Shown here: in pieces, positions 20,583 to 30,351 of the stretch
Numbering within the stretch: position 1 is the stretch's first letter
How the letters are laid out: the number at the start of each line of letters is the position of its first letter
NCBI GenBank assembly: GCA_963556145.1
Contig: OY744465.1
Location: 7,254,001 to 7,318,000 of the forward strand
Length of the DNA: 64,000 nucleotides
Reading direction: 5' to 3'
DNA from: Hygrocybe punicea
Taxonomy: Eukaryota > Basidiomycota > Agaricomycetes > Agaricales > Hygrophoraceae
Made by a program: the position numbers and the translations under genes
The notes under the pieces: model-generated
Databases searched by the model: none
What the model saw: the letters and a program-made list of their open reading frames with translations, nothing else
What the model was told of the DNA's origin: nothing

Positions 20583-22068
20583 ATGGTGGACTCTGATTCA
20601 GCCTCCAAAGATGAGGAGCTCTCAACAAACTTCTCAATCCAGCTCATACGCCATACGCCAGCTGTCCCAAAAATTGGCAAGCAACCTGCAGTCAAATCTA
20701 AGAGGGAGGTTCAGACAAAGGAACTCACCTTCACATGTTTACCCGAAAACTATGTGCCTTTCATGCGAGCAATTCTCAAACAGTTTGGCAAGACAAAGTG
20801 GAAGGTGTCAGACCAGCAACGCTTCAAATTCAAGTACCATCATCCTGGTCGTTCGTATGTATCTACTTTCATCGAGACCAGATCTTGAGCTAACTATACC
20901 CTAGTAAAACGGGTGCACTAGACGTGGAAAAAGAGTTTGAGTATAAAGAATTTGTGTTGAAGATCAATGAAAATCGGTACTCGAAAGTCAATGTAATCAT
21001 AGATATTGACGACGTAAAAAAGAGATGCCCAGTCGATGTATGTGCCCCGATGTTTACATTTTCAAGCTAACCATATTGCCCTACAGCCTGATGTTATTGT
21101 TGGAAATGACAGCATACAAGACCAGAAACCTGCAACTATCCCACAAGGCGCTACATTCTTAGAGATTGCACTCGCACGGTTCCGCAACATGCTTGAAAAG
21201 AAGTACAGCAATGACAGCAACCCAGGGCATTATGTCTACATTTGCCAGGATAACTTTGAGCTCACGCTTACACCTTTCATGATGCACCAGTGGGCAATCG
21301 CTCTGGTACGTCGTTGACATATAATCTTTACAGGGAAACTAATCTTTGTGTAGCATGAGGGCCAAGCTACTCTCACTCTTCCACCCACTATTGCAGCATT
21401 CGACCCTGCAAATCACGGCAAATCATTGCTACCTACCAGAAAACCAAGGGAGACACGCCAAGTCCGCCGTCAGATCAAATGGTCCTTTTCACACAGTTGA
21501 TGACCACCATCATGGGTGCACTTGCCCCAAAATCTAGTACACCCTCCACTCCTAAATGCAAGTGCTCCATCAGTTCAACCCCAGTCTCCTTGCCAATCAA
21601 ACCAGAACTCGGCGATCTTCACAAATACTTGCTTTTTGCCAGGGATCACCTTGGCATGCGAAAAATGCATGCAACTACGAAGCTGCCCTTCAAGCCGATG
21701 ATTTGGGGCCAGATGTCATCGGATCTCTCTCTGTCTCAGAGCTTACAGCATATGGCATGTCAAAAGGGGAGGCAATGCAAATGATATCAGGTTGTGCCCA
21801 TTGGAAAAAGCAATAGAAAAAGCAACAGAAGAAGAAAATTGCAAAACCTTGCCTTCAATCTCCCATGGATAACGAGCTTATCTGGTATCAGATCGCTTAT
21901 GATGATGGTGGATTTGCGTTGTGGCATGGACCCATGATGACCCAGGGTGAGCACACGGCAGATGACCGCCGCACATCGTATTACAGCAACCACCTCAAAA
22001 GCTTGGTTCCTGTTCCGCCAGGGTTCCATGCACCCCCGAGAGTCGACGAGGACCCTACCTGGTCATAG
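20583..22068 (+). pseudogene. Transposon accessory protein with SAM-like domain, frameshifted
   Basis: This matches, as far as I recall, a family of hypothetical proteins very common in mushroom genomes; its function is unknown. The start at 20583 gives an acidic N-terminus, then KWKVSDQQRFKFKYHHPG. After an intron (about 20855-20903) come INENRYSKVNVIIDIDDVKKRCP, and after another (about 21040-21086) FLEIALARFRNMLEKKYSN and FELTLTPFMMHQWAIAL. Further downstream are the linker GALAPKSSTPSTP, a helical domain resembling a SAM fold (LHKYLLFARDHLGM, then DDLGPDVIGSLSVSELTAYGMS) and a C-terminus with YDDGG and PVPPGFH. Joining the two halves of the SAM-like domain needs a one-base shift at an A-run near 21661, so this copy is broken. 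Intron borders around 21460 are uncertain. Confidence 0.65.
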
Positions 22069-22180
22069 TTTACAGATGGACTTATATAGGTTTCATTCTC
22101 AATGCAATAGTTTTTTGCCCCCAGGGCACCAGTCTGAATTGCACGAGTACATGACAAATACAAAAAAAAAAGAGGTAAAG

Positions 22181-23246
22181 CTACATATAACCTGACAAGT
22201 GGAACCACCCAGCAGCTTGCTCCGGCGTAACCGTATCCACTGCGCAAACAACGGTGAATAGGCCCCAGTTATGTGTGTGATGGCCCAGGCATGACTTGAT
22301 GGAAGAGAAGGTGAGCTCAATGGGGTTATAGTCGGGGGAGTATGGAGGTAGGTACATTATTCGGCAGTCTGGAGTGTAAGTAATTATAGCATAACAATAG
22401 TGTACATGAAGGGACATACGTGCTTGAACCTCCACAAGTTCTCTAACCTCTGCTGAATGATGGATGTTGCAGTTGTCGAGGACGAGCATGCTCCGTGGTC
22501 CTGGATATGGATTCATGAGAGGTATCTGAACAAAACATCAGTAGACACTCAAAACATATGAATAAAAATCCATACAATCATCTCACAGAGGAACTGAACA
22601 AACCATTCCCCAGTTACAGAGCCCTCAATGATATCATAAGCAATGACACCATCAAGGGCGAGCATGGGTAAAATAGAGTACCGCTTTCCACGCACAAATA
22701 CCTGCCGTTGTACACACCGAGTTCCAACTAATGACCAACCATACCGCCGAGTCGGCGCCAACCATGCGTCCAATCGTTCATCGCACTCTCATCAGTAAAC
22801 ATCAACATCGAGGGGTCTGGAACCAGTTCGCCGATCCGATTCATGAAGATCGCACATTGAATATCATTCCTTTCAAGGGCTTGGATGGATACACATTTAT
22901 TGGAGGAATGGAGTTGGCGGAGGGTACGCATGAGGGTCAAGAGGGATGGGTATACATTGCGCTGGGCCTGAAGTTCATGCTGGAGTTCGTCGAGATATAG
23001 AGTGTGATGATGGGCAAGGAGTAAACGAATGAAAGCAATGTCCATGAGTGTGAGAAGGTGGCGACGTGCTGTTGGTTGGGCCAAGGGATTATAGGTGAGA
23101 CCATAACGTTGATGGTACTGCATTGTCTTGTACACCAGTGACTTGCGAATTCCGAGCAGGTCACAGATCTCCTGCACATGGTAGCCGCGGTAGTGGAGGA
23201 TGGGGATGCGAGCTTTGATGTCTCTGGAGACAGTGTGAGGGGGCAT
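22181..23246 (-). pseudogene. Tc1/IS630-like DDE transposase, frameshifted
   Basis: The protein would cut and paste the element through a DDE/DDD active site. Read leftward, an N-terminal helix-turn-helix (GYHVQEICDLLGIRKSLVYK) is followed by a PxxRxHLL segment and the catalytic motifs FTDESA (first Asp, about 22785), LVLDNCNIHH (second Asp, about 22480) and YLPPYSPDYNPIE (Glu, about 22350). Two introns splice well: about 22524-22573 and 22370-22420, both with GTATG...CAG. The frame is broken just after the first catalytic Asp (about 22773), where a deletion shifts into the frame with APTRRYGWSLVGTRC. The first ATG in the good frame is at 23246. Its 3' end meets that of the accessory gene. 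Confidence 0.85.
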
Positions 23247-23283
23247 CTTAGTACAAAGTGTTGTGTGTACACGAAAGTTCAAG

Positions 23284-23412
23284 TTAATTCAAGCTCAGAG
23301 GTGGGGCCAACGCTCGGCAGGCGTTGCGCCACAGTTGAATTTTCTCTCAGTTTCCACATGTTTATGAAATCAGCTGTAAAGCGTCGCTGGGCTCCTAATA
23401 TCTGGGAGTTGC
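23284..23412 (-). repeat. Right terminal inverted repeat
   Basis: Inverted counterpart of 20411-20536. It lies 38 bp upstream of the transposase ATG and thus probably contains the transposase promoter. Confidence 0.9.
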
Positions 23413-23534
23413 AGCTCATTTGACTTCTCGATTAGGACGTCGACTGGACACTGTTTTCGAGTTTGAAAAAACCCCTTCCTGTTTTTTCCCCAAAAAACTG
23501 TGTTTCTCACTATACCACAAATTTGTTTCTTGTA

Positions 23535-23917
23535 CAGTATTCAATGGCTCCTTTGAACACAAAAATTACCCTCAAATGCCACAGGTAGCCAAATTATCTT
23601 GAACCAAATCTGAATAGACAGAAGGTTGCTCATATATCCAAAGACCTCTCATACCAATTTTTAAAGAAATCTGTTGATACTGGAATGTTTTATGGTCAAA
23701 ACATTAGTGTTCAAAGGAGTGATCAGATTTCTCTCTACTTTATCAATATTCAGTTTCTAATTTTATTGGTGGTTCTGAATAAAAAACAATATCTAGATAG
23801 GTTCAGATAATACACTGAAGGAATTAGAACATTTTTTAGCAGTAGAAATCAGTACAGAATCAATTATATCAGGGTGTTCAAAGGACTGGTAGTGTTCAAA
23901 GGAGCCATTGAACACTG
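23535..23917. mobile_element. 383-bp Tc1/mariner-type MITE
   Basis: The terminal inverted repeats begin CAGTRTTCAATGGCTCC and continue through TTTGAACAC, about 26 bp with one mismatch, and are flanked by TA on both sides (23533-23534 and 23918-23919). CAGT ends with a TA duplication are typical of Tc1/mariner elements. Further GTTCAAAGGA copies occur internally (about 23708, 23876, 23893). It has no coding capacity. It is AT-rich and lies between the dead transposon and the next gene. Confidence 0.9.
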
Positions 23918-24055
23918 TAACCACTTCCAAAACAAATTCCTTCTGCCAGAAACTTTGCCTGCACGGACATAGATTATGGTCCTTTGTTCTTTGAAAGATT
24001 TATTTTTTCAAAAAAAGTGATGTATTTTGAAAACAGCAATAAAAAAAAATGACAG

Positions 24056-25115
24056 TTACCACGAATCAATAATACACTGCCGCCAAGCTCCAGTATCCAA
24101 ATAGACACGGTCATTGTTACCATAAGCTGCAGGCACCTGTCCTCTGAAGATGTCAGAAAGTAGCATATACAAAGGAGTTGCGGCATGAGTCCAGTCAGCT
24201 TCCCAGACTAAGCGTGCTTCTCTTTGCCGAGCTGCTGGTGAGTGTGGAGGGTAACGGGGGGCAAAGCTTCTCCACAATTGGATGATGATTCTTGGAAGAT
24301 CTGGATGGGGAGCAGCGGGGGGGTCGATCGAAAGCAGGATGACTAGCTGTACCTGAATGAGTTCCGGTGAGTGAATGGGTACAAAGGAAGAAATTAGCTA
24401 ACCTCAGGCATGTGTTCAAGCCAAAGCCTCGCATCAATTTTTAGCTGCGTAAGACTTTCTGAATCCCCAACTTCGAGGACAATACTAGGAAGACGGCTTG
24501 GGGTGGGCCTGACGCCGGCATCTGCCTGCTTTCTCGGTCCAAGTTGGAAAGCTGGAGAAAGAAAGGTAATCTCAAACTCAAATTATTTGTTCTATCAAAC
24601 ATACTCGTTGATGCAATGCCAATGCATCCCGGAGGCATTGCAGCATGCGGCGGCGGGGTCAATTGCACAAGAGCGAGGGAAAGGGCAGTGGTCCAGTAGA
24701 CATGGGCCTCCTCGTGGACCGCACCTGGCATGTACTTAACAATGAAGTTGTGGACATCGCTGTACGTTACCCTAAAACAAAGTCAGAAAAATAAAAGGGT
24801 GTGGTAGGATGTCAACTAACCTCATGGCCCTTCGTTCTTCTTCTTTGTCAAGCAGGGCGTAGGCAGATTCCAGTTGTTCCGAAGGAACCTTGAAGGAGTA
24901 TACATGTACGCGATTCCTGGAAGCCCTACAAGTGTAAGTCTAATAATAAACCATTAACTTCACGTTAATACAAGCTGTCTAGCCCACTTCTTTATCTTTG
25001 AATGAATCTCATTCACGGCTTTTCTGTGCGTAGTTTCGTTGGGGAGATTTGAGGCATGTAAAGCGGTCAGCCGTACACTGGGAGTTGCGGTGGAGTCAGC
25101 AGTGCAGACAGACAT
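24056..25115 (-). CDS. Uncharacterised fungal protein, possible PD-(D/E)XK-like nuclease fold
   Basis: Five exons splice in frame: 25115-24964, 24925-24821, 24771 to about 24605, about 24544 to 24411, and about 24362 to 24056. The product is about 270 residues. Its core reads PSIVLEVGDSESLTQLKIDARLW followed by a beta-strand-like VQLVILLSID. The arrangement hydrophobic-E-V-G-x-S-E-S ... D-A-x-x-W resembles a family of hypothetical proteins that I remember as abundant in mushroom genomes and as similar to Uma2/restriction-endonuclease-like folds. The nuclease idea is an inference only, because the Lys of a PD-(D/E)XK site is not obvious. No signal peptide or membrane segment is seen. All frames are intact. 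It is the first unbroken gene after the transposon block, so it may itself belong to a mobile or rapidly amplified family. Confidence 0.65.
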
Positions 25116-26222
25116 GTTGGTTGGTGCACAAGTTGCATATTGACGGCTCGGAGCTTGAAAGTGTTCTCAAGTCTAGTTCCTTTGGACAAACAACCGCTCC
25201 CTGATTTGAGCGACCCTCACCATTCCCGACCGTCCGTGGTCGCGGCAGCTGAGCACCGCAACCGCAAAGAGCGCCCCGACGATCTCGATGAACAGAATTC
25301 TGTCGAGCCAAGTTGCTTTGGAAATTTCTTCCACCTAACCACCGAAGATGCATACTCGTTCCTATGGCTTCTCCATGGTGGAGGCATTCCTCGTTTCTAC
25401 GCCTCAGGAAGTCTACCTACTGATCTATGCCGTCCTACTAGTATACTTATTCTGAAATATATTCTTAGCGACAGTCTCACTACAAACAATCCCAATCCGT
25501 CACTCACTCATGCACGCACTCTGATCACAACTGCCCGTTCGCATTCTATGACGTGATTGACTGTAATCTCCGTGCAGATAATACTATTGTCTCCTCCCAA
25601 CAACGCTGATGCGTCGCCGTCATTGATTTCGGACATTTGATCCTGCGCGAGCACGGAAGTGGTGAAATTGGAGCAAAATGTGAGTATGGTCAAGCAATTG
25701 TTGCACGATGCTGAGTTCAGAGATCTCGACCCGTTTCCCATAGATCTCTCTCAATCCGAGCAGCGCCAAGATCTGGAACTGGTGGGCAGAGAACGCAGGG
25801 CCGGCGTTTACGGAGGATTGGACGACATAGCAATGGCCGCGTGCGGTCAATGTATCCTGTTCGACATGTCCACTCGAGTTATGGTCCAAATTTCGTTTCT
25901 AATGGCCACATTATCACATTATCATCAGTGCTGTGGTTTGTGAAACAGCTCAAGCGCTGAAGCCTCTACCCTCGTGCTAGAGCGTTTCTGAATCTTTGGT
26001 GATGTATCATCAACTTTAAGTCGACAGTTGTTCCTCGAATTCGCTGTAACTCATATCAGGTCGAAAATGTTGAATATATTGCACAGAACGAACGTTCACC
26101 AGGCAAGCTGAGTGACTCACAGGCTGTCATACCGATAAAGCTAGGCCCGGGGTCGAGCGCGGGCGTCTATCATCCCCCCTCAACAACTCCTCTCTTTCTC
26201 TCAACCTTCATCATCTACCGCC
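25116..26222. other. Intergenic region
   Basis: A 138-codon plus-strand frame (25140-25556) and shorter minus-strand frames lack any recognisable domain or conserved pattern. The last 80 bp before 26223 are CT-rich (TCTCTTTCTCTCAACC), typical of a fungal promoter/leader of the downstream kinase gene. Confidence 0.45.
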
Positions 26223-28465
26223 ATGGACATCATTCATCATTGCCTGGCCCTCGCTCCTGTTCCATACCTTGCGACAGCTTTTTCAGTCTTCAGATACATC
26301 GGGTCCGCGGTCTTGCAAGTCCATGCGAGCAAACTCCAACTGCGCGCCCTTGTCTCCGAGATCGCCCAGCTTCTGCAAACCCTTGATGGTCAATATCGAA
26401 ACGGTCGACTACGAGAAGACAGAACGGCGGCTCCGTTGGACAACTTGTGCTCGTGAGTGGTTTCTGTACTCAGTTTGAAGCCGATGGTTATGCGATCGCT
26501 TTTTGATCACACTGGCACAGCTTACTCCGCGAGGTCTCCGACTTTGTGCAACAGCAAGCCACCTACAACTTCCTTAAATGTCTGTACACAAAGGAGCGGA
26601 GGATCGCTTTGATCGAGGGGTATCACCGTCGTATCGTAACCTCTGTTGCTGCCTTCCAGGCGAGTTCCATTTCTTCTCACGCAGCTTCTGCAGTATACTC
26701 ATAGCGCCTGTGAAGATAACATCCCTCCTGAACATTCAGGATTGGCAATCAAAACACAATGAAGCACGAGCCAATGACCAGCAACTCTTGTTCGAACGAT
26801 TAGGGGAGCTCGAAGCGAATCATGGTAGTTTGATGGAGGCATTGAGTGAATGTCTTCCCATATAATTATGCTGTTGCACTTTTTTTTTGATTTCTTCGGT
26901 TTCTTGGGGGCAGATGCTCAGGATAACAACATGATGGCGATATTAACTTCGTTGAAAAAACAATCCTACGAGCGGTCAACCGGGGACAGAGAGCGACAAT
27001 TCTACCTTCACAGCTTGCAATACCTCACAATGACTACTCGTGTCCAGGTGGAATTGGATAGCTGGACGATCACATGTTTCGACGTCGATTTCGGGCCTAT
27101 CATAGGCGCTGGCGGGTTGTATGTTTTGTGGTTCCTTTGTCCATGAGTCCAGAGTTACCTAATGGCTCGATAGTGGACAAGTTTTCAAAGGAACGTGGAA
27201 CAAGACGCCGGTCGCAATAAAGGTGTTCAAGACTGATCAAGACATTATTCCCAGTTCTGCGGTGACTACAATTCCCTTTAATTTTTGTTGGATTTGACAT
27301 CTATCTCTTGACGTGGATAGGTCATTCGCTATGAGATTGATGTAAGCTCTTCGAATCGACACTCGCTGTGTTCTGATGCCGAGACCTAGACCTGGTCGCG
27401 TCTCACACACCCTCACATACTTCGTACGCAAGCCCGCCTGTATCTTTTTTTCGTGTTCTGACTTCTCGTATCTGTAGAATTTCTTGGCGCAAACGTCCTG
27501 GATGACAGGCCTTTTGTTGTCATGCCTTACCTTAAGAATGGAAATGCTCGCGATTACGTTCGGCGCCATCCGGATTGTGATCGAGTTGTCATGGTATGCG
27601 TCGTCCTAGATGTGTTGCGGAGCATACTCAGACTCGCGCGATTGCAAGCTACGTGATATCTCTCGTGGTTTAGTGTTCCTTCACTCAAAAAAGGTCGTAC
27701 ACGGTGATCTTAAAGCTGTGTGTATGACTGTATCCTCCTGTATAGCTTCGTGCAATCAATTAACACTTTGCAACAGGTGAATGTTCTTATGGACGACAGT
27801 GCGCGAGCGGTACTATGCGACTTTGGCCTTTCGCGTGTCAAATCGGACATCACAACCCGCACGGCGAAGCTCAACACATCTCCTTTGGTTGGGAGTCGCA
27901 ATTGGATGGCGCCAGAACGATTGATGAGAGGAACACTTAGGAAACCCTGCGACATTTATTCGTTCGCTATGACGGCCTATGAGGTGAGTTTGTTTACTTT
28001 ATAATCTCAACTCTACCTCACTGGATGATGTAGATATACGCAAACGAGGCCCCTCTTGATCACCTTGGTCACCTCAACTATTCTGAGATGGTTAACCTTG
28101 TTGTGCACCAAGACATCCGTCCCGAGAGACCTGACGACGATGATACTGTTCAACTACCCGACCTCGTTTGGGAACTTGTTGAGTGCTGTTGGAAGAAAGA
28201 CGCTGCGAAAAGGCCCACGGCCACGGCCATTTGTGACATGTTGTCTCAATTCGTTGATTCTGGCGTAACGTCTACACCCACTCCCTCAGCACAGTCATTG
28301 GAAGCACCCCCTCAGTCTACTGTCAGCTCACCGGAGCCGTCAACCGAATACGCGTCAAGCATGTCTTCGCAAACTCTATGGTCACCCACCTATCTTTCGG
28401 AATCACTGAACAAGTTAGCTGTTACCGCTGGCAACTCTAGTGTGTACTTATCTCAGTGCTCCTGA
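26223..28465 (+). CDS. Protein kinase with N-terminal MLKL-like helical domain, continuing in frame into WD40 repeats
   Basis: The first about 200 residues are all-helical (from MDIIHH through QLLQTLDGQYRNGRL and FLKCLYTKERRIALIEGYHRR). They match the pattern of fungal N-terminal domains related to the MLKL four-helix bundle, as I remember them. A complete kinase domain follows: glycine loop IGAGGFGQVFKG, VAIKVF (ATP-binding Lys), RYEID (helix C Glu), HGDLKAVNVL (catalytic loop with HGD in place of HRD), CDFGLS, and MAPERL. About ten introns are needed. They include a 21-nt exon (27321-27341) and a 34-nt exon (27390-27423) that restore the helix C/beta-4 region, and a GC-AG intron near 26659. 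The frame meets TGA at 28463 and then stays open into seven WD40 repeats. Likely an intracellular signalling or cell-death protein; the substrate is unknown. Confidence 0.8.
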
Positions 28466-29488
28466 ATTGTCCCTGACGCGCACTCCGAATATCCGACAAC
28501 CACGACATCTGTGCGAATACGTGCTTCTACGCCGCCATTGGATACAAAAGCCTATCGAAACTTAGTTCCAATATTTGAACATACTATGACATTGGAGGGC
28601 CATGAATCTGCCGTCCACTCTATTGCATTCTCCCCTGATGGCAAGCTAATTGCCTCGGGCTCTCTTGACAGTCTGGTTCGAGTCTGGGATTCGCAGACAG
28701 GGAAAACCGTGTCCCGCCCTTTCAAGCATCACACATTGCCGGTTTGCAGTGTTGCATTCTCACGCTGTAGCAAGAAGATTGTTTCCGGTGGAGGCGATCA
28801 TACTCAGGGGGAAATATTTATTGTGCTTGCGGACACTGGTGATATTTGTTTCGGCCCTGTGACAGGACATTCAAGCCTTGTCCGCTGCGTCTCATTCTCA
28901 CCTGATGGAGAATGGATTGTATCAGGGTCGTGCGATAAGTCGGTCCAAGTCTGGAATGCGTCGACGCAGTATAATAAATTGGGGCCATTCAAAGGTCACA
29001 CTCATTACGTCACATCTGTTGCATTTTCACCCAATGGCAAGAGGATTGCTTCAGGTGGTGGGGACAACTCAATTTTAATCTGGGATGTGGACACGGGTAC
29101 AGTTCTTTTGCGGCCGTTGACTGGACACACGAATTACATCAACTCTGTGGCATATTCACCCGATGGCAAAAAACTTGCCTCGGGCTCCGCTGACACAACC
29201 ATTCGCACCTGGGACGCAGAGAGTGGAAAACTTATCTCTGGCCAATCACATTTCTACGGACACACGCAAGGCATTCAATCGGTTGCATTCTCGCCCGATG
29301 GTCGGTGGATCGTATCTGGTTGCTGTGACACAATGATACGCGTTTTTGATGTTGAGGAGGGACGTCTGGTGGCAAGGCCTCCCAGAGGACATACCAATGT
29401 CATCTATTCCGTTGCATTCTCTCCGGATGGCAGGAGGATTGTCTCAGGCTCCTATGACAAGACAATTCGTGTTTACACTCTTCAATAA
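28466..29488 (+). CDS. Seven-bladed WD40 repeat domain, probably the C-terminus of the kinase protein
   Basis: Seven WD40 repeats, each with a GH near its start and an (F/Y)SPDG(K/R) turn, begin at about 28590, 28715, 28867, 28995, 29123, 29260 and 29390. Together they make a complete beta-propeller. Repeat 2 is irregular, with an insertion (GGGDHTQGE) and no WD. The domain is in the same frame as the kinase, with only the TGA at 28463-28465 between them, and has no good promoter or leader. The first ATG in frame is 28586, inside repeat 1, which would be a poor independent start. I infer that kinase and propeller were one protein, now split by a nonsense mutation, joined by an unrecognised splice, or made by stop readthrough. 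A TGA could arise from CGA by one transition. Confidence 0.85.
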   Translation: MVPDAHSEYPTTTTSVRIRASTPPLDTKAYRNLVPIFEHTMTLEGHESAVHSIAFSPDGKLIASGSLDSLVRVWDSQTGKTVSRPFKHHTLPVCSVAFSRCSKKIVSGGGDHTQGEIFIVLADTGDICFGPVTGHSSLVRCVSFSPDGEWIVSGSCDKSVQVWNASTQYNKLGPFKGHTHYVTSVAFSPNGKRIASGGGDNSILIWDVDTGTVLLRPLTGHTNYINSVAYSPDGKKLASGSADTTIRTWDAESGKLISGQSHFYGHTQGIQSVAFSPDGRWIVSGCCDTMIRVFDVEEGRLVARPPRGHTNVIYSVAFSPDGRRIVSGSYDKTIRVYTLQ

Positions 29489-30351
29489 TGCAAATTGAGG
29501 CTTGCACTGATGGGTCTGCCACTCACCGCAAACCACGACAGTTCAGGCTTCGCCTGACCTGGAGTCAGTCCTGCTGCTGTACATGTAATTCCGCCACCTC
29601 ACCGGCACACCAGCACCAGGTATAGTGATGGCACATTCCTTCGACATTCTGTCGTTGAGTTTGCACGAATTTCTGTTCACAGAACCGTAACTCTCACTAC
29701 TGCATATATTTCTGACACTTGAACGACTTGTTTGTTCCAGGCCTGGGTTACGGGTCGGCAGTGTTAGTGCCAACCAACTTGAACGAGTCGGATGACTTGG
29801 GACAGAAAGATCTATGATCAGTTGGCTGACTCGGCGTCACCTCAACTCGACGTCGAGCTCTGCGCCGTTGTCTTTCTAAGTAGTTTGCGGACACCGTCCA
29901 ACCGATTGGACGATTTCTTGATACCGGCTGCTTCGACATGATGGTGTCTGGTACTTTTTATCAGCCTGCTTTAAATGAGTAAAGCACTAGAAGTTGCACG
30001 CAAGCCGGTGCTAATGCAGGGATAGTGCAAGCAACTACTCCAATGTCTGAGTGCGACGTAAGATCCCCTGATCCATCTTCTCGTTCGCTGCTTCTCCTGG
30101 GCCTAATTGCATGCTGCTTGACTCCCATGAATCCCTGGTGTGTTTGTTTCACTGCCCCTCTATGGAAACCGAGAGTGATCAGGTCCAAATCGAGCATTGG
30201 CAGGTCCAAATCGAGGGGATGCCGAGCCATTATCCCTCAGCCGCCAGCAATGACCCCGTACAGTGCTGAAGCAATATTGTTGTTCATAGTATACAAACTC
30301 CGAGTGTAGGAAGAAGAATCAAAATTTTAAGCTTTTCCTCAGCACGCAAAG
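29489..30351. other. Intergenic region
   Basis: A 63-codon minus-strand frame (29748-29939) has an Arg-rich stretch (ERQRRRARRR), but no start context, splice pattern or homology that I recognise. Nothing else is supported. Confidence 0.4.

Larger units (their letters stand above)
20411..23412. mobile_element. Two-gene Tc1/IS630-like DNA transposon with long terminal inverted repeats
   Basis: The outer about 125 bp are inverted repeats (20411-20536 versus 23284-23412), sharing long blocks such as TTCAACTGTGGCGCAACGCC and CCCCACCTCTGAGCTTGAATTAA. Inside are two convergent genes: an accessory SAM-like-domain protein on the plus strand and a DDE transposase on the minus strand, ending about 110 bp apart. 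The outermost ends are weakly conserved and I could not define a TA duplication. Both genes carry frameshifts, so this copy is dead. The tract directly follows the DIRS-like element. Confidence 0.85.

Noticed and set aside
25140..25556. 138-codon plus-strand frame upstream of the kinase gene
   Set aside because: No splice pattern, domain or family resemblance; its composition is compatible with chance.
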